Shown: positions 1-7,305, counted from the first letter of the stretch. The stretch is DNA of 8,206 nt from Nitrospira sp. (GCA_015904055.1 JABMDE010000053.1:20575-28780), one strand, 5' to 3'. Translations and numbers: made by a program. The notes: a model not told the origin generated them from the sequence alone.

Positions 1-15
1 TTCGTCGATCATCAT
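1..15 (-). CDS. Start of a further gene of the export operon (5' end only)
   Basis: Only the first five codons (Met-Met-Ile-Asp-Glu) are inside the window, so the product cannot be named from sequence. The start is supported by an AGGAAG Shine-Dalgarno sequence six bases upstream of the first ATG, and by its position 20 bases after the stop codon of the ABC gene on the same strand. In type I secretion-like loci a TolC protein and an ABC protein are usually accompanied by a HlyD-type periplasmic adaptor, so an adaptor or a second ABC subunit is a reasonable guess, but this is context only. The second ATG (10-12) is an alternative start. Confidence 0.5.
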
Positions 16-35
16 TGATCGCTTCCTTGCGTTAC

Positions 36-1719
36 TTACGCATGAACGTGATGCAACATCACACGACGGTCTGTATGCTCCGTCAAGTTTGGATCGGTCG
101 AAATGAAAATGGCTGACCAGGGCTCTTGCTTGGAGCACAACCGGCGCAAGATCGTCTCCCGCAGGGCTGGATCCATGCTGTGAATCAATCCATCGAAAAT
201 CAGGAGTTGAGGACGCCCAAGAATCGCGCGGGCCAGTAATATTTGCACGATGTGGGTAGGGGCAAGGACCTCTCCGAGGGCGCCGACATCAGACTTGATA
301 CCGCGCGGGAGGGCTTCGATAACTTCCTCGAGCTCCGTGAAACGGAGTGCCCAGGCTAGACTGTCATAAGATACGTAAGGACGCCCCAGCACAATGTTAT
401 CCTCGATGGTTCCTTCCAGCAGGGTATGCTGTGAATCGATCACGAGGCTGCGACATCTATTAACGGCACTGGGATCGACGTACCGAATATCGACCCCGTT
501 GTATTGAATGACGCCGCTGCTCGGCGCTTCCAGCCCTGCCAGCACTCTCGACAGAGCCATTTTTGCCGCAGGGGTACGGGCATAGATACCGACTTTTTCA
601 CCGGGCGCGACTTCCAAGTTGAAATTCTCAAATATCTGCGCTCCGTTATGAACGAGACTGACCCCTTTGCAGGTGACTATCAGACCGTGAACAGACGGAG
701 CAGGCAAGGGTACTGCTGTTCCGCGTGTAGCTTCATCCTGTGTGGTCGAAAAGAATTGGTTCAGTTCTGTCACGCCGGTGAAGAAGTAATACACATGCGC
801 CATGCTCTTGACGAGCGACTCAAAATTGATGATGAGCGCACCGACTACCACTTCCACCGCAACTAACTGGCCAAGGGTCAACTGACCGGAAGCAAGGAGC
901 CAGCCAGCCATTGCAAGCGCGCCGGCCTGCGCAATTGCCATCCCTCCCACGGCGGACATGAATTGCCTGAGGAGAACGGCGAACCGCGCTTTGCGGGTCT
1001 CCGTATACGCGTTGACGAGATCATCGGTCTTTTGCATGATCCATGGCTGGCTATCAGTCGCCTTGAGATGCAGCAAGTTCTGCGAGATTTCCTGAATCCA
1101 ATTGAAGACATCATACTTTGCGTGGGACATCGCAAGGTGCGTCCGCAGGGCTCCACGAGACATCACAAAAAATGTCAGCATGAAACCAACCAGCAGAAGC
1201 AAGTCATATACAAGGAACAAGGAAATAGGGGTGGTAGATCACCAGCAGGGTCATGCCGACCGCTCCGCCGACGATCACATTCACCATATCAATGAGGACG
1301 GCAGAGAGTGCGCGCTGAATAAACACTGTCTCGACGAAATAGTTCGCAAATTGCGGTTTATAGCCTTGAAAGCGGAACTGAGGTAACCGCTCAACCATTG
1401 AAATCGCCACCCTCGCGAAAATGCGGCGCTGCAGCATTTCTACTGCGTAAAAATGGAAGGCTTTGAAAATGCCGACAAATAACAGAACCGACATCATGAT
1501 GCCGGTCAACGTCCACACCATAACCGGCTGGATCGCATACGAGAATGTACTCACCAACTCCTGGACAGTCAGTGGAATGATGAGAGAAAAGAATGCGATC
1601 GCAATGGCATAGGAAACAATCAGAGTCAGCACTTTGCGTTCAAGGCGCACGGCCAAAGCGAGCTGGCTCAATAGCGCTTGTAGCAGGTTCGGCTGTTGTG
1701 AATTGTGTTGCTCTCTCAT
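36..1719 (-). pseudogene. ABC exporter-type protein with degenerate ATPase domain, frameshifted
   Basis: This was a fused membrane/ATPase ABC protein of the type I exporter fold, presumably moving a substrate out through the TolC protein encoded just upstream. It now reads as two overlapping frames: 1204-1719 (171 residues, ATG start) and 36-1220 (394 residues, other frame). Removing one copy of a 7-bp tandem repeat at 1210-1224 joins them as HPYFLV-YDLLLLVG and gives 558 residues. Hydrophobic segments lie near restored residues 31-51, 67-87, 143-162, 166-187, 252-275 and 280-300; the nucleotide-binding domain follows from about 345. No C39 peptidase domain is present. The ATPase motifs are strongly altered: ARTPAAKM in the Walker A position (only the Lys kept), LAPTH for LSGGQ, IFDG for IFDE, and STD for the H-loop STH. 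The break falls between membrane helices 3 and 4, so neither fragment should work alone. Family assignment is firm; the substrate is unknown. Confidence 0.9.
1210..1224. repeat. 7-bp tandem duplication that breaks the ABC gene
   Basis: On the plus strand CAAGGAA occurs twice in direct succession (1211-1217 and 1218-1224), with one further matching base at 1210. Read on the coding (minus) strand this is TTCCTTG-TTCCTTG. Seven bases shift the frame by one. With one copy the protein runs without interruption through a continuous hydrophobic segment; with two copies it ends three codons later at TGA (1204-1206). Slipped-strand replication is the usual origin of such short duplications, and the same mechanism can reverse it. 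Confidence 0.9.
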
Positions 1720-1723
1720 ACCA

Positions 1724-1735
1724 CCTCCCCCTCCA
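1724..1735 (-). promoter_or_regulatory. Strong ribosome binding site of the ABC gene
   Basis: On the minus strand a purine-rich run contains two GGAGG cores, one 4 bases and one 10 bases upstream of the ATG at 1717-1719. This fixes the start of the ABC gene. The 78-bp gap to the upstream tolC stop holds no clear terminator, so both genes were probably co-transcribed. Confidence 0.7.
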
Positions 1736-1797
1736 GGATAAAAAAGATGCTATCGGCCCTTTGCTACCAACATTGAAGAATAGTCCGCGTCACCCTC

Positions 1798-3183
1798 TTA
1801 ATCACGTCCCTCTACTTTATGGCCGGACAAACCAGACGCCACAGATGGATCACCGTACTTTGTCAGAACGGCCTCCGAGACAGGCTTTGACAGCGCCCCT
1901 TTTGCCCAAAGAAACCCTCCTCGCGCCAGCACATAATCGTACTGGGCACGATACAGCTGGTAGGCTGCCTCTACAGCATTACGTTCGCGCATATTGACAA
2001 ACAGCAAGTTGGTTGCCCCCAAATTGAAGCGAGTGCGCTCACCAGCTTCCAGCGCCTTGGCCAATCGATAGGACTCCATGGCGGCCCGCACCCGGTCTCT
2101 GGCTCGCACGATGGCGGAGATCCAGTTGTCGACATCGAGACTGATTTTTTGCTCGGTGTGCCACAGCTCATACGTCAGTCGTTCTTGCTCAGCTTCCGCA
2201 TGGGCTACTTTGCCGCGAGCCTCTCGATTAAACAACGGCATGCTGAAGAAAAGCCCTACTCGATAGCCGATCCCTCCAAAATAATAGATAGAGCCCATCG
2301 AAGGCCCACCATCAAGCGTTAGCCTTGGAAGTAAACTATTCTTCGCCAGCTTGAGCTGGACGTCGTTCATCTGAATATCAATGGCGAGCCCTCGCACTTC
2401 CGGCCGATCTTCCCTGGCCGCCACCTTGGCCGCGGTGATCTCCTCCTCGGTCGGCAAGGGCGTTTCTCCCGTAAACTCCGGCGCCCATTCCGGTCGTGGG
2501 GTTACCGGCTCACCGTTCTCCCAGAGAAAGAGGGACAGTTTGTACTGTTCATACTCCACCTTCCGCTGTGCGGCGATGGCAGCCTCCCGGCGACGCTGCA
2601 CTTCTTGTTCAGCCTCAATAGCATCAAGCAGGGCGACAGCACCAGCCTTTGCCCGGCCTTGTACCTGGGCAAATCTGTCTTCCGCAACGGCTAATGTCTG
2701 CTTCTGCACCTCTGCCTGCTTGACCGCCACCTGCCAATCCCAGTACTGAACGGCCCCGGCTAGAAAGAGATCCTGTCGTTTCTGGGCCACCTTCACCTCG
2801 GCTTGCGGGCCCGAGATTTCAGCCTGTTGAAATGTGGCGTACTCTTCGTTAACCATGAATCCACGAAGGAGATTAAATCTTCCGCCGATAATGATCATTT
2901 GCTGCGGCCAGAACAGTTGCAAGTCATGCGGGATCGCCACCCCTGGACTCTGGACGTTACGCCGTGGGGCATTCGTGTTGTCTCCCATTAGCGTCGCATG
3001 GTCCCCGAAGCCGTTACGAACACCGCCAAATACCTCCCACCCCCAGGGGTGTCCGACCTTGAGAGTGACATCGTCATAGCCAGCAGTGAGGTGATTCGGC
3101 GCACCGCTCACATTCGTCAGATTAAACGTTTGATACCGGTCAACCTCAAGCTCGTTCCTCAGCTTCGGTTCCCATGCACCCAA
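1798..3183 (-). pseudogene. TolC-family outer-membrane efflux protein, 5'-truncated
   Basis: The 461 readable residues form the two repeated halves of a TolC-type outer-membrane channel. Long helical, Ala/Glu/Gln-rich stretches (about 115-215 and 325-425) carry the paired motifs DRFAQVQGRAKAGAVALLDA and ERTRFNLGATNLLFVNM, and LLPRLTLDGG marks the second beta-barrel entry. Such proteins trimerise and form the exit duct of ABC or RND exporters, which fits the ABC gene directly downstream. The protein has no signal peptide: it begins inside the mature N-terminal region (GAWEPKLRNELEV) at a TTG, and no ATG or ribosome binding site precedes it. The open frame runs on only to a TGA near 3253, across sequence that is nhaR on the other strand. 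Signal peptide plus a few tens of residues are therefore missing, and secretion should fail. The C-terminal half looks undamaged. Confidence 0.88.
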
Positions 3184-3350
3184 TGATTTCAGGACTTTCG
3201 CAGGAAATCTGCAGGCAGTATCGGGTGCAGGTGGTCGGACAATTGGACTCTCTCAAACAACACTTCTACGCGATCACCGTGCAACGACGGCTCACACACC
3301 CGGCAGTCCTCGCTATCGTGCAAGCAGCCAGACGAGATCTACTCAATTAA
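3183..3350 (+). pseudogene. nhaR: 3' remnant of an nhaR-like LysR-type regulator
   Basis: A plus-strand frame of 55 codons ends in TAA at 3350. Its C-terminal part, QLDSLKQHFYAITVQRRLTH followed by PAV, resembles what I recall of the C-terminus of E. coli NhaR (VMEEYHAIFAERMIQHPAVQ), the LysR-type activator of sodium/proton antiporter genes. The preceding EICRQYRVQVVG also fits the last strand of the effector domain. NhaR is about 300 residues long, so the DNA-binding helix-turn-helix and most of the effector domain are gone. Upstream the frame runs into the antisense of tolC, so the fragment starts at a rearrangement junction somewhere near 3180-3205; the ATG at 3183 is not a genuine start. 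An ISL3 element sits immediately after the stop codon. Homology was judged by eye from a short stretch. Confidence 0.7.
3343..3350. repeat. Target-site duplication, left copy
   Basis: TCAATTAA directly precedes the left end of the insertion sequence and is repeated exactly at 4728-4735 after its right end. Eight base pairs is the typical ISL3-family duplication. The copy contains the TAA stop of the nhaR remnant. Confidence 0.9.
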
Positions 3351-3372
3351 GGCTCTTCTCCTTGGTGAGTGG
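3351..3372 (+). repeat. Left terminal inverted repeat of the ISL3 element
   Basis: The first 22 bases match the reverse complement of 4706-4727 at 18 positions: 12 of the first 13 agree (third base differs), then three mismatches, then GAGTGG agrees. Confidence 0.88.
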
Positions 3373-3462
3373 GGGAACGAAGTGCGAGAACCGGCATCTT
3401 CGGGGGAATAGGGGCGTGAATTCTGCGTTCTACAGGGTCTGGAAATCTGGCATGATGGCCGG

Positions 3463-4688
3463 ATGGACACACACCGACACCTCTGGGACACCTACCGCTT
3501 TCCCGGCTTCCGGCCAACTCCAACGGTCCAAGGCATCTTCGGTGACCCGAAGGCCCGTGTCATCCACCTGTGCCGGCGGGGAAAAAACCGGCATGCGGCG
3601 CGTGCGGGCACGTCGCTCGGTCCTGGTACGACCGCAAGACACGCCAAGTTCGCGATCTGCCCTGCGGAGAGATGCGCATCTACCTGGCGGTGGAGATTCG
3701 TCGCGTCGCGTGCAAGACGTGCGGCAAGGTAAAGCAGGAAACCTTGGACTGGCTGGCGGACAATCCGTTCTACACCAAGCGCTTCGCCTTCTTCGTGGGA
3801 CGGCGCTGCCGGACCATGACGATCAAGGACGTGGCCGAGGAAACCCGGCTGGACTGGAAAACGATCAAGGCCCTCGACAAGCAGTACATGCAGGAGCAGT
3901 TGCGTCGAGCGGGCACGCCTACTCCGAAGGTCGTCGGAATCGACGAGATCTCGATCCGCAAGGGGCACACCTACCGCATCGTGGTCAGCGACTTGGCACG
4001 ACGACGGCCGATCTGGTTCGGGGGCCACGACCGCTCGGAAGCGAGTATGGACGAGTTCTACCAGTGGCTGGGTTCGATGAAGAGCACACGCATCAGGCTG
4101 GCGGTGATGGACATGTGGAAGCCGTTTCGCGCCTCCACGCTCAAGGCGGAGCACGCGCCGCATACGGCCATTCTGTTCGACAAGTTTCACGTGCTGCGTC
4201 ACCTGGGCGCAGCCTTGGACACGGTGCGAAAGACCGAGTATGCCCGGCTGACGGGGAAGAACCGGCGCTTCATCAAGGGGCAGAAGTACACGCTGCTGTC
4301 ACACCGGGAGAATCTGACGACGGATGGGCGCCGGAGCTTGAAGTTATTGCTCAAGGCGAACAGGCGATTGAGCACGGCCTACCTCCTCAAGGAGGAGTTC
4401 GGGCAGCTCTGGGACTACGAGCGGGAAGGCTGGGCGCGGCGCTTTTTCGAGAACTGGCGCACCGCACTCAAATGGCAGCGCCTGAAGCCCTACGAGAAGT
4501 TCGCCGAGATGATCGACCGGCACTGGGACGGCATCGCGGCCTACTGTACGCCGGAGAACAAGGTCGCCTTGGGATTTGTCGAGGGCGTGAACAACAAGAT
4601 CCGCGTCATTCAGCGGCGGAGCTACGGCCTACGCGACGAGGAGTATCTGCGCCTCAAAGTTCTCACCTGCATGCTCGACCCGATATGA
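3463..4688 (+). CDS. ISL3-family DDE transposase, made by -1 frameshifting
   Basis: This enzyme cuts and joins the ends of the element. The zero frame starts at ATG 3463 with MDTHRHLWDTYRFPGF...GIFGDPKARVIHL, continues to a slippery A AAA AAC at 3582-3588, and would stop at 3732 as an 89-residue product. The catalytic part is in the -1 frame (to TGA 4688). A shift at the heptamer gives about 408 residues, close to the usual ISL3 size. In the joined protein, CxxC pairs near 45/48 and 84/87 form an N-terminal zinc-binding, DNA-recognition part. Probable catalytic residues are D161 (GIDEISIRKG), D217 (VMDMWKPFR) and E374 (EGVNNKIRVIQRRSYGLRDE). No Shine-Dalgarno sequence is visible before the ATG. 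The alternative, a GTG start at 3570 without shifting, would discard the family-like N-terminus and has no ribosome binding site either. Confidence 0.88.
3582..3616 (+). promoter_or_regulatory. Programmed -1 ribosomal frameshift signal
   Basis: A AAA AAC lies in the zero frame (GGA AAA AAC) at 3582-3588, the classic X XXY YYZ slippery heptamer. After nine bases, 3598-3604 (GCGCGTG) can pair with 3609-3612 and 3614-3616 (CACG and CGC, with a bulged T at 3613) around a CGGG loop, a GC-rich hairpin at a spacing typical of stimulators. The shift joins exactly the two transposase frames. Activity is inferred, not shown. Confidence 0.72.
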
Positions 4689-4705
4689 AATCAGGCCAAA
4701 ATCAT

Positions 4706-4727
4706 CCACTCGGGAAGGAGAAGACCC
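4706..4727 (-). repeat. Right terminal inverted repeat of the ISL3 element
   Basis: Reverse complement of the left end with 18 of 22 bases identical. It starts 17 bases after the transposase stop codon. Confidence 0.88.
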
Positions 4728-4735
4728 TCAATTAA
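4728..4735. repeat. Target-site duplication, right copy
   Basis: Exact second copy of TCAATTAA, adjoining the right terminal repeat. The following bases up to 4782 are short non-coding sequence between the former nhaR end and the convergent rluF end. Confidence 0.9.
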
Positions 4736-4782
4736 TTACAGGCTGAGAGCTGTGGTGCGATTCCATTGATGCCACGATCTCT

Positions 4783-5499
4783 CTACTGGCCGCTTGATCG
4801 GCCCACAGCCGCCAGAAGATCTTCCCGTTCCTGCACCGTCAGTTCTTTCCAGACACCAACACTCAGACCTTTTACCTCAATGTGCATGATCCTGACCCGG
4901 TGGAGAGCGGTCACCCGATAACCCAGCGCCTGACACATGCGCCTGATCTGCCGGTTGCGCCCCTCGATAAGGACGATACGAAACCGATTGTGCCCGATAC
5001 GCATCACCCGACAGGGCTTGGTCTTGCTGCCGAGAATCACCACTCCATGAGACATCCAGTCCAGAAAGACTTGATCGAACGGCCGATCAACCTCAACGAT
5101 ATATTCCCGCTCGTGGCCGAATTCCGCACGAAGGATTTCATTGACGATGTTGCCGTCGTTCGTCAACAGAATCAGGCCGGAGGAATCTTTGTCCAACCGC
5201 CCGATCGGAAAGATTCGCTCAGGATGACCGATTTCTGCGATGATGTTCCGCTCAACATGCGGCTCACTGGTCGTCGTGACCCCGACCGGCTTGTGATATT
5301 TGATATAGAGAGGCGATGTGCCCCAGGAAATCACTTGTCCATCGCGGGCAATGACGTCCGCAGGGCTTACCCGGTCACCCAGCTTGGCAACCTGCCCATT
5401 GACGGTGACGACACCCGATTCAACCAGCCGATCCGCCTCGCGCCGGGAACATAGGCCCTGTTCTGTGAAAAATTTATTGATGCGGATTGCAGTGGTCAC
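4783..5499 (-). CDS. rluF: 23S rRNA pseudouridine synthase, RluF-like (RsuA/RluB family)
   Basis: This enzyme isomerises uridine to pseudouridine in rRNA; E. coli RluF acts on U2604 of 23S rRNA. The 238-residue product has an N-terminal S4 RNA-binding domain (residues 5-60, RINKFFTEQGLCSRREADRL) and the catalytic domain with IFPIGRLDKDSSGLILLTND, in which D103 is the catalytic aspartate. The later motifs EGRNRQIRRMCQALGYRVT and LHRVRIM are standard for the family. The pattern LDKDSSGLILLTNDG, the ILRAEFGHEREYIVEVDRP region and the ILGSKTKPCRV segment match RluF better than RsuA, RluB or RluE as I recall them; E. coli RluF is about 50 residues longer at the C-terminus. The start is a GTG at 5497-5499, chosen because the S4 domain begins right after it; no clear Shine-Dalgarno sequence precedes it. 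The gene is intact and its end was convergent to nhaR. Confidence 0.9.
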   Translation of the reverse strand: MTTAIRINKFFTEQGLCSRREADRLVESGVVTVNGQVAKLGDRVSPADVIARDGQVISWGTSPLYIKYHKPVGVTTTSEPHVERNIIAEIGHPERIFPIGRLDKDSSGLILLTNDGNIVNEILRAEFGHEREYIVEVDRPFDQVFLDWMSHGVVILGSKTKPCRVMRIGHNRFRIVLIEGRNRQIRRMCQALGYRVTALHRVRIMHIEVKGLSVGVWKELTVQEREDLLAAVGRSSGQ

Positions 5500-5531
5500 G
5501 AGAGATCGGTCTAATAGACGACATCGAACGA

Positions 5532-5605
5532 AGAGGCGAGACGTACGCTACGTTGAGCCTCTGAGCAATGCGAGAACGCCGCTGGCGGCCTGTTTCAGCA
5601 TCCTG
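5532..5605. repeat. Nested palindromic intergenic element
   Basis: The gap between the agmatinase stop and the rluF start holds a symmetrical 31-bp palindrome (5532-5562): AGAGGC, three bases, ACGTA, CGC loop, TACGT, three bases, GCCTCT. It is followed by a smaller hairpin GCCG-CTGG-CGGC (5579-5590) and, on the minus strand, by CAGGATGCTGAAACAGGCC directly after the agmatinase stop. This layout looks like a REP-type or mini-mobile palindromic unit. I recall similar sequences as abundant intergenic repeats in Nitrospira genomes, but only one copy lies in this window. It could also act as a transcript end for the operon to its right. Confidence 0.55.
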
Positions 5606-6237
5606 TTAGTGGACGCGGCGACCGGCCTTAATGCGGCCAAGCATGCGATAGATCAACCGGGCAATGGAAAATTGCGGCGCAGCGAACCCTTCAATGGGAG
5701 CGATTTCGCTGATATCCATACCCACGATGCCGGGCCCATTGGCCAGGGCCGTGATCAAGTTCAGTGTATCGTACCAGCCCAGCCCGCCCGGCTCTGGAGT
5801 TCCCAGGGCAGGAATAATTGAAGCGTCCAATCCATCGCAGTCGAAGGTCAGATAGACCGGGCCTCCACAGGCGGCGACAACATCCGGAATCCACTTCGAC
5901 GCTTTCCCTTCGTAGGGGCCGGAGGGGTCCAGGATGTTTGCGGCAAAGAAGGTGGTGATCCGATCCGTTTTCTCGATCCGTACGACCTCCTCCTCACTGA
6001 TCGATCGAATACCCACCTGCACCAATGCATGCCCGTCCTCCACCACCCGCGCCATCACACTGGCATGGCTGAACGGATTCCCTTGGTACGCGTCGCGCAA
6101 ATCACCATGCGCATCGATCTGCACCACACACATCTGCGGATAGCGCGTGGCATGCGCGCGAATCGCTCCCAACGCCCCGGTGTGTTCCCCTGTCAAGGTC
6201 ACCAGAAACCGTCCGGTCCCGACATGCGGCGAAACAA
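5606..6237 (-). pseudogene. speB: Agmatinase / ureohydrolase, N-terminally truncated
   Basis: Agmatinase splits agmatine into putrescine and urea with a two-manganese centre. About 205 C-terminal residues remain. Recognisable metal-binding motifs are GEHT (His), QIDAHGDLRD (Asp-His-Asp) and TFDCDGLD (Asp-Asp); GTPEPGGLGW and the closing GMDISEIAPIEGF are also typical. All six expected metal ligands are thus present. Family members are about 290-310 residues, so roughly 90-100 N-terminal residues are missing. To the left of homology (around GTGRFLVTLTGEH) the frame runs into out-of-frame aldehyde dehydrogenase sequence, and no credible start or ribosome binding site is present. The usual GGEHS motif reads TGEHT. 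The frame stays open to 6580, but that extension is not agmatinase. The gene is on the same strand as, and fused to, the dehydrogenase remnant. Confidence 0.87.
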
Positions 6238-7278
6238 CACACGCGCACCGGCTGCCACAGCTTCGCCGATCCAACTCTCGATGCGGTGGGCGGCAGCGGA
6301 GTCGATCACGGGGCCAATGGTCGTGGATTCGTCGGTCGGATCCCCGGCTTTCAATCGCGCGACATGCATCAGCAACTTCGTCGTAAACAGTTCCGCGATC
6401 GAATGGTGGGCGAACACCCGCTGCACCGAGATACACGTCTGCCCGGCATAGCCGAATCCTCCGGCGGCGCAGCGCTGGGCCGCCAGATCGAGAGCGGCGT
6501 CCGGCTCGATCACCACCCCCGCATTGCCGCCAAGTTCCAAGGTGACTTTTTTCTTTCCGCATTTGGCTTTCAACATCCATCCCACCGCGGCGCTTCCGGT
6601 AAAGCTCAACAGCTTGAACCGTGGATCCATGACCAACCGCTCCGCCAGCGCATTGTCACAGGGCACCACATTCAGCCCGCCTGGAGGAAGCCCCGCTTCC
6701 ATAGCGATTTCGCCCAGCAGCAGCGCCGTCAGCGGCGTTTGAGGAGCCGGCTTGATGAGAATTGGATTACCGGCAGCGAGCGCCGGCGCAACCTTGTGCG
6801 CGACCAGGTTCAGCGGGAAATTGAAGGGGGTAATGCCAAGCACGGGACCGATGGGAAATCGCCGTAAGACACCCAGGTGTGAATCGGAACCGGGCATCCA
6901 ATCGAGCGGCACCAACTCGCCGGGAATCCGCCTGGCTTCTTCAGCCGCGACAGTGAAGGTCTGCACCGCCCGACTGACTTCTCGTTTCGCATCCGTGATC
7001 GGCTTGCCGGCCTCGGCAGTGATCGTCGACGCAATCTCATCCCGGCGTCGGTGAAGCACTGCGGCAATCCGCTGAAGAATATCGTAGCGGGCGTGTGCAG
7101 GGAGCGCGCCCATTACAGACGCCGCGTCAACCGTGGAAGTGATGGCCTGTCCGATATCGGATTCTGTGGCCTGAACGACATCGGCAATGACGCGGCCGTT
7201 GAACGGATTGACGACACGGGACGTCCGGTCGCCTTGCTTCCATTGGCCATGAACGAGAAATGGACGCGGTTCCTGCAC
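6199..7278 (-). pseudogene. NAD(P)-dependent aldehyde dehydrogenase, C-terminally truncated
   Basis: The enzyme family oxidises aldehydes to acids. The 359-residue frame has the nucleotide-binding elements PFNFPLNL (N153) and ILIKPAP (K176), the FTGS loop (residues 227-230), the general base E248 in VTLELGGNAG and the catalytic C282 in GYAGQTCISVQR. Family members are about 475-490 residues; homology stops at AVAAGARVL, near residue 348. The rest (RRMSGPDGFW, stop at 6199) is agmatinase sequence read in the wrong frame. Lost are the EEIFGP-type motif that binds the cofactor ribose and the C-terminal oligomerisation arm, so a working enzyme is unlikely. Translation starts at GTG 7276-7278, chosen because homology (FLVHGQW) begins at once; no clear Shine-Dalgarno sequence is seen. 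It follows the zinc-ribbon gene by 27 bases, probably in one operon. Substrate cannot be deduced. Confidence 0.88.
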
Positions 7279-7305
7279 GAAGACACTCGCGGGAATTGGG
7301 AATGA

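Larger units (their letters stand above)
3351..4727 (+). mobile_element. Complete ISL3-family insertion sequence
   Basis: The element is 1377 bp long, begins with GGCTCTTCTCCTT and ends with the near-perfect inverse (AAGGAGAAGACCC), and is flanked by identical 8-bp TCAATTAA direct repeats. GGCTCTT-type ends and 8-bp duplications are known for the ISL3 family. It carries one transposase gene, read through a -1 frameshift, and no passenger gene. The stretch 3373-3462 between the left end and the transposase start has no gene and no promoter I could identify with confidence. Intact ends, an intact catalytic frame and a perfect target duplication argue for a recent insertion. Rejoining the flanks gives an uninterrupted ACTCAATTAATTACAG target downstream of nhaR. 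Confidence 0.93.

Noticed and set aside
1204..1220. Translation restart at the TTG (1218-1220) giving a split but working ABC protein
   Set aside because: The break lies between two membrane helices, no ribosome binding site is present, and the 7-bp duplication explains the shift fully.
3492..4202. A 236-codon minus-strand open frame inside the transposase
   Set aside because: It is antisense to well-conserved transposase sequence, with no recognisable motif or ribosome binding site.
3362..4735. A 457-codon plus-strand open frame covering most of the insertion sequence
   Set aside because: It is a shadow frame in G+C-rich transposase DNA: the composition is rich in Arg, Gly and Ala without domain motifs, and the DDE motifs are in another frame.
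4745..4783. Interrupted stem (GAGAG...CTCTC with GTGGT/GCCAC inside) between the IS and rluF, as a terminator
   Set aside because: The stem is weak, the loop is 14 bases, no T-run follows on either strand, and it overlaps the rluF stop codon.
4882..5454. A 190-codon plus-strand open frame opposite rluF
   Set aside because: It mirrors rluF codons on the other strand and shows no protein family features.
6238..6580. The N-terminal 114 residues of the extended agmatinase frame
   Set aside because: This part is Arg/Gly-rich and lies on out-of-frame aldehyde dehydrogenase sequence, so it is not agmatinase and its ATG is not a real start.
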